A stretch of 64,000 nucleotides of DNA, taken from Patella vulgata. Lineage: Eukaryota > Mollusca > Gastropoda > Patellidae. Below the pieces are notes generated by a model, which had not been told where the DNA came from, did no database searches, and worked only from the letters and a program-made list of their open reading frames with translations. Where the stretch lies: positions 53,754,546 to 53,818,545 of the forward strand of contig NC_065884.2 in assembly GCF_932274485.2 (NCBI RefSeq), given 5' to 3'. A program made the translations under genes and the position numbers. This document shows positions 46,721-58,732 of this stretch, piece after piece (position 1 is the first letter of the stretch; every line of letters begins with the position of its first letter).

Positions 46721-48603
46721 CTCGCTCGTTCATGCTTCTAAATTTATTTTACAGTTACCATCAATCAAGTATTTATACTTTAAGTAAAATACCTTGATTT
46801 TGTTGTTAAATAGAGAGAATGTTTAGTATTTTTACATGTGGATAAAAAGAGCAATAATTCACAGTCTGTTCCATACAACTGTGTAAATGTAAAAACTGTT
46901 AAATGATGAAAACCTCTACTTAAACCTGTCTTTTAAATTTATTTTCTAATAACAAAGTCTTTATGGTGTAAGAGAAAACTTTGTTAATGTTTGTACCAAA
47001 TGTACACTGCTTCACCACTGAAAGAGGTTTATGGAAATATTCGTAAAGGAATTGGCACATGCTAAGAGAAATGGTCTGGCACATGCCTGGGTATCGACCA
47101 ATAATTTGGGGATGTTAATTCATCATAGAATTATAGATAGATAATCCCGGGTTTAATTATGCTTAGGAGGCTGATTTTACATAATGCGAGTACCAAATGT
47201 ATATTTTCTTCAGCCAGCTTTGGTAAACCAGAAGACGTATTGTTACTTCTTGAGACCACTTAAAACTAGCGCACTAAGGACGATTTTATGCTCTCGAACA
47301 CAAAACTACTGTTTTAAGGCAAACATAGCCCCGTGTTCGCTTACCAACCCGGAAATATATGTCGCCAAAAGCCAAGGACTTTTGTCGTTTGGATCAAACA
47401 TATTTCAGTCTCAACAATAACAAAACTGGCTCCTATTTGCAGGTACTCAACAACAAAAGATTGGCAATAATTTTGTGTTCAATCAATCGCAATTGACAAC
47501 CTCAACCCGGTAAGTCACACCATGTCACCCAGAACGAAGATGTTTCCTCGAGAGAAGAATGTAGATTTTGTATTTCAACACTACAGTCGTCCTGTGTGCG
47601 CTAGGTTTGAGGAAATTTTCCGTAAAATATGAGCCATACCACAAAACTGCTTAAGAAATTAAAAAGACACGTGCGAAGCAGTATTGACATTAATGCGAAG
47701 TTTCCGGAAACCGCGAACGTTTGTTTAAATCAACGAAAGAACTAAGATTATATATATATATATATATGTATAAAATGATATTTTTACTTATCTAAACAAT
47801 TGTATGTAAAGATGCCTCTTTCCTCATGGCTAGCACCTTCTGGCAACAACCTGGCCAGATAGGTAAAGATTAAAACCTAATGACTATCACATTTTAAGAG
47901 TTTGCTGTCAAGATGAACTACATATAGATGCCAAGAAAATCGTTTCTAAATCTCTATATTGTAGATATAGTCTGCGTGGTAAACGAAGTAATAGTGATGT
48001 CGAAAAAAAGAAGTATATTTCTCATGAACATAATGAATCTATTTTGATTTTAGCAAGCTGATTTTCTAACACGATAGTTCCTCTCGGGTACCAAGATGTA
48101 TGTCTTTATAGTAATGAATTTGCAGAACGATTGAAATCCATTACCAAAAACGCTATGAGACACGAAAACAGATTCTGAACTTCAAGTATGTTTGTTGATG
48201 CGGCAGAACCGCCCGCACAATGAAGGTTTCATTTAATATGAAGATACACAAACATCAATACATGATGTCGGTAGTGAAGGGAGATTCCAGCTACCTCCCT
48301 TTAACGATTCTCTCCGAATACAGCGTTTAGACAAATTTAAAGAGAAAATTAAATCTCAATAACAAAATAACTAATTAACCGCTTCTTATTTGAAGCGTCG
48401 TTAAATAGCTAACTCAATTGTGGGTTACTATTGTAATTACATCACTGGACTGAGCTCCGAGGTGATCTTCCACCAGTAACAGCTAGTCGGCTTCTGCAAT
48501 TTAAGTCGCGTATGAGGCAAGTCATTTTCTAGAATATCAAATAATTTTGGGAGGTTTACATAGCTATAGCACACGTTGTATTTTTGTAATGACATGAAAT
48601 AAA
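46721..48603. other. 1.9 kb non-coding stretch
   Basis: It holds a (TA)n microsatellite at 47750-47769. No gene is supported. Confidence 0.4.
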
Positions 48604-48868
48604 GTGAAATGGGGTTTAACGTCCTACTGTTCTGCTCTTAAACTGGGCTAATGAAGACGGTTTGTAATTAAACAAAATCATAGAATAAGCCCAGTAGTTG
48701 AACAAATTTATCAACGTATTCTGAATTGGCAGTTGGATTGGAATTCGATTTAAGAGTAGGCTGTAGCTCCGCTGTCTGGGCAAAATGTCCTTCATAGCAA
48801 ACTGCCCACTCATTAGCCCACTCGGAGCAGAATAATGGGACTTTAAACCCCATTTCATTTAATTTTTA
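48604..48868. mobile_element. Two SINE-1 3' ends in inverted orientation
   Basis: The left part (48604-48661) is a SINE-1 tail on the - strand (AAATGGGGTTTAACGTCCTA). The right part (about 48715-48868) is a longer SINE-1 3' half on the + strand ending GGGACTTTAAACCCCATTTC. Both tails point outward and no tRNA-like head lies between them, so the locus could fold into a short stem. Confidence 0.75.
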
Positions 48869-49341
48869 TATGCGACATAAGATAATGTTAATGGATCAAT
48901 CGATTCACCTTCGATAGACACAATTCCCAATCTTCATTTACACTTAAAGCAATTCAAAATGATATTTACTTTTATACAAGTTGGGCTTATTTAACAAAGT
49001 ACACCAAATCAATAATGGCGGGAAAAAGACCCTTTTGACAAATTTTCATTTTATGGTTAGCTTAGAATTCATATTGTATCAGATTATACTTGCAATCTGA
49101 TTAGAACATATCAAATTTCGTTTCGTTTTTTTTTAGTTCAATAGTTCGTTTTACATACCAGCGAAAGTATAAAAAAAAAAATGAAACGAAATATTGATGT
49201 CACTGTTCTCGCATATTTATATATTTATAAGCATATGCGATTTTCTTGGCAAATCCATTCACTCATTTGACACTGATGGTCTTTAAATGGTAAAGAACCT
49301 GAACAGACGGAGATTACAACTCGCTGTTCTAGGCATGTGGT

Positions 49342-49635
49342 GATATGGAGCGTTAATAATTGCAACGTACATAATGTTATTGCCATTATTTTAAGAGGTT
49401 TTTTTCTGCATGTTTGCCATTGTCATTATATTATTCTAGCATACGGTTTTGTTGGCATATGTCTTCAACCATTTCACAGGGATGCTCCTAAAATGGCAAA
49501 AACCTGGCGATTTGAGATTTACGGCCCGACGTGGTAGACATATGGAGTGTTAATAAGTACAACGCACACCATGTTACTGCCATTCTTTCTTACTTTTTTT
49601 CTTACGTGCTTTGTTCGGCATCGTTATTGTGTGGT
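49342..49635 (+). repeat. Direct repeat of about 100 bp, offset 196 bp
   Basis: TATGGAGCGTTAATAATTGC and TATGGAGTGTTAATAAGTAC begin the copies at 49345 and 49541. Both continue with CAACG, ATGTTATTGCCATT / ATGTTACTGCCATT, a T run and a TTTG/CAT block. Confidence 0.65.
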
Positions 49636-50762
49636 GTGCACAGATGTATATCATAATGACGTGAACTCAGAACATCTTCATATGCTGCACACTTATTACA
49701 AAACACCAGAGAAAATGAGGAATTTCTTTATATGCCTTTGCACTTATTTCCACACAAACAAAGAAATATGCGGTGAACGCTTTGCTGAAGAAAAATAATA
49801 TGATGCTGTTAACGAAGGATGTTATAAATTGTCTAAAAATCGCATTTTCCTTATGCTATTTATTTAATGTATTTACATTTAAACATTAGAGATGTCTGCT
49901 GTTCGATGGGTTTAAATATTATTGAGCAACATGTGTTTTAAAACAATCGAATAGAAACCAGTTCATAGTTTCGGGGGAAACCGATCCTTTGATAGAATGC
50001 CACCAAAGAACAGCGTGTATAGCTTCTTGCTATATAGCCTTGGCCGATATCTACCACCAAGGGAGCTTTCAGAGATACATGTAGACATCGTTGTATTACG
50101 ACATGTAGAGTATCGGAATATTACAGTTTAATGTTTTACAAAACAAAATTTTTAAAAAAATACCAGAAAATAATTTTAAATTTTATTTTTAGTTTCTGCA
50201 TACCTGTTAGAAGACATTTTGGCATTCGGGGTGAGATGGAGTGCCATTTTGACAATCATTCGATGAAGTTTAATTTTTCATTTAATGGAACTGACATTGA
50301 CACAGTAGATTCTTACAAGCTTGGCATTGGCGATGCCCTGCTTTAAAATTAACTACACAGATGATTTGAATAATGTAATGCAGTCTGGCTTGGATTGTGC
50401 TTTTTCTTTAAAACCTTAATTTCTGCTACACCATGCCATAAAACTTACGTACAGCGTTTAGGACTGTAACTTAAATATGTAAGTCTTATAACATTAAACT
50501 ATAGTACTTCCGGTCTGAAGCCAGCCAATCAAATGCCTAATTTGACATCGATTCCAATACGATTATAACAGCCTCAATATTATCAAGTGTAGCCACATTA
50601 ATGCTGACGAAACAAACGGGTGAAGTCAAGATGCAAATGAAATGGGGTGGGCAGAAGAAGACTGGGGTCAAGATGCACAACACCCCCACCCCTCCCCGAC
50701 ATACCCTTCCCACACACAAACATGCACAATATAAATATATATATTTGTGAAATCTTATCTAA

Positions 50763-51275
50763 ACAGCGCATGGAATACTTCTTTTGAAACAATTCCTTAT
50801 CTCTAATCTTGACACCCACGTTAAGAAAAGATTGGAATTCTCGGATAAATATTTGTGTTCATTCTATTCTTATGCCAATCAAAATAATTTAAGTATAAGT
50901 GGTAATTTGCCAAGAAAATATGTGTTTTATTCTCTACAGGTTTATTTATGCATAAGTTTTAAGAACTGTGATGATTTATATATCGGGATCAAGACACAAA
51001 GACAAGATACGACAAAATATCTTAGTTTTTGTAATCATTCGACTCTAATATCTCTAACATCAATTCTGGAGAATGGGTGGAATGACAAAAGAAATTCGCA
51101 AAGAAAAAATTATATAAAATCAGACAAATATTGTTATGACAATATGAAACATCGCTCAAGCGTTGTTTTCAATAAACCATATATTTCGTATGAAATAGTG
51201 ATATATTTTGTAAACACAGTAGCGTGTTTCGGATTTATTTTTTGTGGGGGGATTCCCCAGAGACGTTTACTATGA
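50763..51275 (+). CDS. Unrecognised long open frame, possibly an exon or transposon relic
   Basis: The frame is open for about 171 codons in roughly 32% GC DNA, which is unlikely by chance. The first codon after the stop is at 50763; the first in-frame ATG is well inside, so an exon or an ORF fragment fits better than a complete gene. The peptide is Ser/Asn/Lys/Tyr-rich with no recognised domain; its last third has a hydrophobic segment (VIYFVNTVACFGFIFCGG). A LINE fragment begins about 220 bp further on in the opposite strand, so TE origin is possible. Confidence 0.3.
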   Translation, partial: TAHGILLLKQFLISNLDTHVKKRLEFSDKYLCSFYSYANQNNLSISGNLPRKYVFYSLQVYLCISFKNCDDLYIGIKTQRQDTTKYLSFCNHSTLISLTSILENGWNDKRNSQRKNYIKSDKYCYDNMKHRSSVVFNKPYISYEIVIYFVNTVACFGFIFCGGIPQRRLL

Positions 51276-51494
51276 CGTATGTAACATTAATATTGTTTTC
51301 ACAGTATACCGGCCCAGTAATCTGAGTTAGGATGTTCTGAAAGTCAACACTACACTGGCACCTCCAATAAATAACACGGACCTTAAAATAAACTGTTTGT
51401 TTTTAAAACATCTTATGGGACATATGTAAATTCCATAATCCGACTACTGTGACATTTACTTTGTTGAAGTTGGTCGATGATAACTAAGCTTAGA

Positions 51495-52672
51495 GCAAGT
51501 TTCAAGTTTTTATTCACATAGCTGTAAGTCATTGACTTTTAGCTTTTAAACATAGTGCAGCAATGGTAACACATAAAATAGAAAAATTCATAACATGAGA
51601 TTATATAGAAGTAACAGCTCACAGGGTGAGTAATGATTTCCGAAATTTGAAGGCTTCGAAGACATATTTACATAATTTAACTTGAAGATTTCCATTATTT
51701 GTAGACATTAATTCATTAAATTTATAAACAGTAGGGTGAAGTGAATAAAATTTAGGGATATATTTTGTTCTTAGGTGATTTAAAGATTTACAACACAGTG
51801 TAAAGTGAAATTCATCTTCTACAGACTCATGGCATAATTCACATATTCTATTTTGTGCTAATATTTTAAAATATCGACCTTTCTCAATAAATAGGTCATG
51901 TGAAGTACACCTAAGCCTGCAAAGGGATATACGATACTTTGATATACAATAATTTAAATAGCTTTCAAAACAAAAATCATTTTTAAATAGGTTATAATAC
52001 TTTAGTTTAGATAGGTTCCTACGGCTCCCATTCCAGGATTGTATATATTGATCACGTATGCGAAGCATTATAGGTCCAGGTTTGGGTAAACAACACAAAT
52101 GGTTAGTCCAGATGTAAGATAAACCTAGATTGTCGAGTAATGATTTAACTTGATGAGCCCAATTATTCACATTTTTGCGTTTAGTTGAAAATCCGGGACA
52201 AAGACACAGATCAGAATACACTTTATAAACAAGCGAGTCGTGGTCTGTAATGACATGGCACCAGTATTTAATAATTTCTTGAAGACGACGGATTTTTAAA
52301 GGGGACCTACCCAGCTCACCATAAACAACTGGGGTTGGTGTGGATTTACGAATAGCAAGAACTCTTTTACAGAATTGCAAGTGTAACCTCTCGATATCTA
52401 GGGAACTATTAAGACCCCAAACTGCGGATGAATACGAGAGAATAGATTCTACATAACAATCAAATAAAAACAACTGCTGTCTGACGTTAACATTAACTTG
52501 ATCAAAAACATTATAGAGGCTATACAAGGCTTTTGACCCTGCTTTTGCCACTAATTCTTGATGAATGTCCCATTTGCCATCAGAGGAGAATGTGACTCCT
52601 AAATATTTGAAGGAGCATACGCATTCCACAACACTATCATTATATACAAAGTTATAATTAGATAAGGTTTCA
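51495..52672 (-). mobile_element. 5'-truncated non-LTR retrotransposon (LINE), 3' end of ORF2 intact
   Basis: The frame on the - strand runs open from 52672 to the TGA at 51619-51621, about 350 codons. It starts in the RT thumb region (CSFKYLGVTFSSDGKW), continues with a motif typical of CR1/L2/jockey-like LINEs (FCKRVLAIRKSTPTP then VVYGELGRSPL), and ends with a C-terminal zinc-knuckle-like ICELCHESVEDEFHF-x4-C. Endonuclease and the RT catalytic core are missing by 5' truncation. The 3' UTR is short and ends GAATAAAAACTTGAAACTTG, holding an AATAAA and two copies of an AACTTGA word. With no stops in 350 codons the insertion is fairly young. Clade is uncertain. Confidence 0.9.
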
Positions 52673-53883
52673 TCTTACTTACTTCGCTGATCAGCATAAG
52701 GTATACCAAATCAGTCAAAATGTATAATCCATTTTTAGTTCAATAAACACACATTCTCCATAAAGATATCTGGCCAAAACTGTTCCTGTCCCTCGGAAAT
52801 AATAGTGGATGCCAGCTTAATAATACTTCATAACAGGTATATCCTCCATGAATTATATGATTTTGCAAGATATCTGAGACAGGTAAGGGCTCCATATCAT
52901 AATTTTTGTGACACTAGCTAATTTTGCCTCAACACAGTGGACTCAAACTGAATGTGGTGAATTATTCAGATAAAGTTGTAGCAATGTGACGATAAGAAAA
53001 AACAAAACAGCTCAATCAAATTGTACATGCCTGACAAGTGGATGGGGGATCTTCTACTGCACAGGATCAATAGGACATGTGACATGTTACTCACGTAGTT
53101 ACCATGTAATGGCGGCAATAGTACACTTGAAGATAGCAACCAGTCATTTGGTATCAATTTTCCATCCGACTGCAAATGGTTTCAGGTGCGTTCGTGTTAT
53201 GACAATATCGGTGCCTAACCGGTCTAAAGATTTGCCATCGAGTAGAAGTTATCTGAGAAAACAGTAAAACTCCTGGTTTATTGTGGTTAATCTGTTTAAG
53301 GCATCAACACGCTATTTTCAATTAACAAAGGTAATTAGCAACAGACGCTTTACAAATCGGCGGCAATTTTTTATATCCAAATGTTGGCTACGGAATCAAG
53401 GAATATTCAAGAATAGGTGAAACAAACACGATCTTGAAACGAAATTTGGTTTATGTTCGACGGGATATCAGAACGTGCGTGTATTTTATAGGGATTAGTC
53501 GTTGAGGGGTGTGTTAAAAACAAAGATGCTCAACACAGCGCTATAATATCGAGATCTGATCCAAATTCCAAAACATCTGCAATTATAAGCAAATATGTCC
53601 CGATTTATGAATATTTTGTATTTTTAACAAATACAGCTCACTTACTTGTGTATTTGTGAGATTCAAAATATTACAATTATTCTTTTAATTTTCTAAAGTA
53701 GACACAGTTTTAAGCCAAAAGGAAGGCGGACTATTTTTCGGATGGAATTAACTCTAGTGATTAATCTGAGCTGCCTGCACTAGATGGTTTACCTTCTATG
53801 ATTGATACTTTCCTGGACGTACTATCTATAGGTCAACATTGATTCAATATGGTGCCGTAAAGAAACTGGTTAGTGCTAAATGA
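52673..53883. other. Non-coding stretch
   Basis: No gene is supported; two overlapping frames near 52966-53267 look like chance. Confidence 0.4.
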
Positions 53884-54042
53884 TAAGGCCAGCTCAATAT
53901 TTCGTCATAGGTCACGAGATGTAAACAAGGCTAGCTCTAATCACAACCCTAACCCTAAACCTAACCTACTATCTCGCCAACAATTACTTGTCCTAACCTT
54001 ATTTACATTTCAGCGACCTTGACAAAAATTGAGCTGGCCTTA
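53884..54042. mobile_element. MITE with TAAGGCCAGCTCAAT termini, copy 2, with telomere-like filler
   Basis: Perfect inverted ends TAAGGCCAGCTCAAT and ATTGAGCTGGCCTTA bound 159 bp. The interior contains AACCCTAACCCTAAACCTAA near 53945-53965, two to three units of the animal telomere repeat TTAGGG on the other strand. The target duplication is not obvious. Confidence 0.82.
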
Positions 54043-55632
54043 ACTTTTAGATTTAGCCAAAGAAAAACTTACTAGCTCTAAATGGGAGGTAACAGAAACT
54101 ATTTGCACATGATAGGCCAGCCAGTTTTGAAGATCCGAGGTCCGGCAACGATTTCTACTCTTTCGGAGAGTGTTGTTACATTTATTCTTAAAAAACGAAT
54201 GTAAGATTTTATTTATCATCCAGTATCTTTGAGGGGTCTGAACATATTTCACTATACATTCTATGAAAAAAAAAGAATTAATTCGCTCGCGAATAGTAAT
54301 AAGGATGAACAAACTGTTATGGTGTATCTTTGTATATATTTTATTATATAATTTTAGTTAAAGTAGTAATTGACCAATGTCCAAATTGATATCTCACTAA
54401 TTTTTCAAGTCTTTTAATTGTTTGTATTTATACTTAATGTAAAGATATATTACGTAATTATAGTTAACACGCGTTCTTGTTGTGTCCACATTTTCTTTTG
54501 TATTTAAACATCCTATGTTCAATTTAACATTTCTGATCAAATATTATTATATAATTATTTTAATCCTAAGCTTGTATATATTCTACTGTAACTTTAGTCT
54601 GGTGACCGGCTCGCCCTAGCGAAACCTATCTCGTTATTGTGACCGTTAGCCAGTTCTGGGCACTCGGCTACAACCCCCAGAAAACAACACTTCGGCAAAA
54701 CGATAAACCCCATATTTTGGCGTGCACTATTCGACCGCGTTAAAGACAGCTACAATATGCGTATTTGAGGATATCGCTTTAAAAGAAACAGAGAAAATAA
54801 ATTACATTTGATATTGCTAAATATGTAAACGATATTACAGTGTGAAATTCAGTGTTGGTTGTTAAGTTACAAAATGTTACACTCTTGTGTGAAAATAACA
54901 CTGCTGTGGTTATGCCAATCGTTATAAATGTAGCCTACGCACAAACAGATACGGGGAATCAGATGTGGTATCTGGTGTTCTAAAGAGAGAGAGAGAGGGA
55001 GAGAGAGTAAGTACACTCTTATCAAATGTTGTAAATATTGTGTTTTACAACGAGATCGGCCACCCTCGAGAATGTTGTTCACGCTAGGATCAAAACGAGA
55101 AGTACTTGAACTCAGTTCTTTTGGGATCAGTGGGGCGTTCGACGAGGTCAAATCTGTTAAATGAGAATCAATCAGACCAAACTGACTTATAAAATAACAA
55201 GTATTGAATACTAGAGGTGAAAACAAGGGGTTAACCTTCTTGCGTTGCTATCTTGAGCAGGTCTAACTACAATCGTCTAGGGGTAATTAAATGCTCAAAA
55301 TACTCGAAACGTGAAGAAGCACAGACAGAGAATAATAGAGACCACATGGCCTGTCTATATACTTTCGGTCGTTTTTCTAAATGGCTGGCAATGATTAACT
55401 AGTAATCTTACTGTTAGAATGAACTTCCATTTCCAATAAAACATATTTTTTCTATCATATACAAATAGTTTAAAGCATGCTTAATTTAATTTAAGTTCGA
55501 TTTTTCTTACATTTTCTGCATATTTCTAGCTTTAAGTTTGGGTAAATATACCCCTGTAAGGTGAGTGGGTGCAATGTTTCAGATACAACTGTTTTCAATC
55601 GCTTAAACTCTATCCAATTTAAATTATATCGT
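54043..55632. other. Non-coding stretch with a GA microsatellite
   Basis: A (GA)n run lies at 54984-55007. No gene is supported. Confidence 0.4.
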
Positions 55633-55644
55633 TATTTCGTTTCG

Positions 55645-55941
55645 GTGGGGGGGGGGGAGTGGATGGCCGAACGGTTAGCACGTGCGTGCTGTATCATAAA
55701 GCCTGTCATTGAGTCAACTGGCGTGGTTTCGAATCCTCGGTTGTACGTGACAAGGAGTAGGGTTGCCTGTCCAATCTCGTGGGTTTTCTCCGGGTCCTCT
55801 GGTTTCCTCCCACTGCTAAAGACCCCTACGCGCAAGCGAATTATTGAAATAAAATTAAAAAACCATATGTTAGTCCCGAAATGACCTAGTTTGTGTCGAG
55901 TGGACGTTAAACCCATTTCTCTCTCTCTCTCTCTCTCTCTC
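55645..55941 (+). mobile_element. SINE-2, full-length, with a 12-bp target duplication
   Basis: This is the best reference copy. It has a G run, then an A box in TGGCCGAACGGTTAGCACG, a B box in GGTTTCGAATCCTCGG (55725-55740), and the body with CCGGGTCCTCTGGTTTCCTC and CCCACTGCTAAAGACCCC. The tail is CCTAGTTTGTGTCGAGTGG and the 3' box GGACGTTAAACCC, then (CT)n. The perfect duplication TATTTCGTTTCG lies at 55633-55644 and 55942-55953. The head is intact enough to have served as an internal RNA polymerase III promoter. The open frames across it are not genes. Confidence 0.94.
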
Positions 55942-55964
55942 TATTTCGTTTCGTTGTTGGTGCT

Positions 55965-56100
55965 GGATCTCCTTCAAGACACAGGAACAATTACCCAGTT
56001 TAAAGATATTCATTTAATATTTTATTAGCATACACATGGGCCATCTCCTTTAAGGCACAGGAACAATTACCCAGTCTAAAAATATTCATTTAATATTATA
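55965..56100 (+). repeat. Tandem duplication, period 76 bp
   Basis: CTCCTTCAAGACACAGGAAC and CTCCTTTAAGGCACAGGAAC start the two copies. Both continue AATTACCCAGT, TAAAGATATTCATTTAATAT-like sequence. Confidence 0.85.
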
Positions 56101-57669
56101 TATATACATGTATATTAACGATGGAAGCTACCAGATTTGATTTTTTAAAAACACCTTCTATATCCCTTCACTATATCAATCCATTCACTAAAGTAAAGAA
56201 TCCCTTTAATTAGCAATTAAATACGGGTGACAGTCAATTTCAGATCACAAACTAAAAATATCTGGATAATTTACTAACAACATGGCTATCATTGACGTCA
56301 GTAACACAATGATTGAGCTTGCACAGGGACAATTCTAATGTTGATTCGAGTACCTATATCTATTTTTCGCTTAGCGTGCTTGTATATAGTGTCTTTAGTT
56401 ACAATCGCCTGTTGGTTCGCCTTAATTAACTATAACTTTAATAGAATTTGAAGAATTGTCTAATGTCAGTCTTCATAAAATCTATTCTAGTATATTATTG
56501 CAAACTCTAAACACTATTTAGGATATTTCTACGCTAACATAAGACAACTGCCATGTATGTTTTCCTATAATAATCCATGAACATAAGTACGTGAACTATC
56601 TACGATTTTCACTGAAACACATAAGATCTTGTTATGCAGCTATGGCAAATATCCTTAAAATCGGAACCTAAAAAAAAGAAAAAAAGTTTGTAATACATAT
56701 TTGATCTCTTTGGCAGCAGGATGATTGGCGACCTTGTGCAGGTGTTAAGTCTTATTATTGTAGGTAGGCCGTATTTTGGATACATTCCCGAAAACAAGAA
56801 ACATATTTTTTAAATCCACTTAAAATTAGCTTCTTATCGAGTTAAGGTTTCGTGATAAATACTGGTTGAAGATTTTTATATTGTGTTTTTGCCAAGTATA
56901 TAGTAAGCTAATCCATGAAACAATTAAAGAAAAACAAAAAAGGCAGTGTGAACACTTATTGGGGAAATGCGAACCTGAATTCCTTTATTTTATAGAATCG
57001 CAGAATTTGGAAGATTTCCTTGATTGATTGAACAGAATATTAATGTGTTTGGGAGAATCACGTAATCAGCTAGAATCGTAGCAAATTATTGGCCGATATT
57101 ACTTCCTAAATTTCCAACTGCAAAACATTCAAACATATCTCAATAAAACTTACCAGTTCCCACTTATAACCCCATATGGGCGACTCGGGATATTGTCCGA
57201 TTGCAAGTTCGCCCAGCTAAATGTTTTGTATCGATAGTGAAGTTCAGCTAAGTTATGTTGTTGTAGGGCGCTTTGTCATTTACCGTTATATTGTATAAGT
57301 GTCGTGTTCCTGTCCGTGAGCAATGCCAGTTGTATAGTAACATTATACACTATGTCACTGTGATATTCAAAGCAACATAACTTTAATCGCTGTGTGATCA
57401 TTAAAACTGATACATTTGCTTAGATCTGTGCCACAGAGGATATTGTCGATTTCATTTGGATTGCTTATTTTGATTTGTTTTGTGCGATGACAGTCTGTCT
57501 TTGTTAAAACAAATTTTAAAATCAACGACCTATTCAGTTTCATCCCAAAAATGAAACAGGTTTCCTCTTAAACTTTAGAAACAAAAATCGGTTATTCGTT
57601 GTCCCATCACATACGATCAGCACAATTAAAGACTTTATTAAATTCTAACTCAAAATGGTTTACCTACTT
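56101..57669. other. 1.6 kb non-coding stretch
   Basis: No gene or repeat is recognised. Confidence 0.4.
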
Positions 57670-58050
57670 AAACATGTATTATGTAAGATTTAGATAAGCA
57701 GTGGACCGGTCTTGCTATAATAGTTGAAACAAAAAGGATAATGAAAAATGAATATATTGAAAATTTCATTCAAATTACGTTATTATTGGCGACGTTATGA
57801 CTATTTGAAGCTGTAGCACAGTCGTTAATTATTGTAGCAACAGTACTTGGCATTATCCATTTTATTGTTGAATTTTTAAATCTCGCGAGTGTTCAAATCC
57901 ATTTAAATCTCGGTCATCCGATGACCTAGAGAGTTGATTATAGGCTTGTCATGTGAATAGATGTCTAAACAATAGTTTATATAGAAACCAAAGAAAGATA
58001 TGCAATAGGAAGATTTCGCTCTTTCAAAATGCATCTTTAACTTCTCAAGT
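57670..58050 (+). repeat. Dispersed repeat family D, copy 4
   Basis: ATTATGTAAGATTTAGATAA, TCTTGCTATAATAGTTGAAA, ATATTGAAAATTTCA, GAGAGTTGATTATAGG and ATGCAATAGGAAGATTTCGC occur in the family order. Confidence 0.7.
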
Positions 58051-58732
58051 ACAACATCCTACATAATTATGTATATATTGTCTTAAACGTGACGGACTAT
58101 TGTTGCCCTTTCCGAGGCACGCCATAAGGATTAGGCAGACTGGACAACTTTCAGTTGGATAACGGCATTACGCACATCATTAACAATTTTCATGATTTTG
58201 TTTTGTATCTATACCCATTGACGTTGTTTGTGAAAGCAGGGGCTACATTTAGATGTAGAAATCCCAAGTATTTTGTACTGGCTAATGTCTACACTTTAAA
58301 CTTATCCTTCTCGACAGCTTGAAGAGTTCCTTGTTTTTGCGGCTTCTCTGATATCACTGCATATTGACGAACCAACAGAACATTGAGAAGCCAAACGTAA
58401 TAAAATCTTTAAAGTTTAATGTTTCCATATTTCAATAAATGAACGTAAAAAACTAAGAAGTCAAAAATTATTCGGTGCAAACGATTGATTAGAATGTACT
58501 TTTGGGATATGTTTTTGCCCAATTAGAACAAATGCTGGCTCAATTAGTATTCGAGCCTAAACATTATCGCTAAAACTTCCTAATGTGAAATTATTTAATA
58601 CCTATCGAATGTTTGACGGATCTGTAAATTTTTTATTTGAAAAGCATGGTCCGTACTGTTTTTGGATATTATTCATAAAATAGGTAATCATTCCACACAA
58701 GACTTGGCACATTTTATAGGTCGTTGATTATG
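58051..58732. other. Non-coding stretch
   Basis: Nothing is recognised. Confidence 0.35.

Noticed and set aside
47030-47065. VYGNIRKGIG-like reading, a possible continuation of the K2P filter
   Set aside because: The frame after any nearby AG does not restore the split glycine codon, a stop follows within a few codons, and no TM2-like hydrophobic stretch comes after it.
55661-55740. tRNA gene (A and B boxes present)
   Set aside because: This is the tRNA-related head of a SINE: no proper cloverleaf, and the body, tail and target duplication follow.
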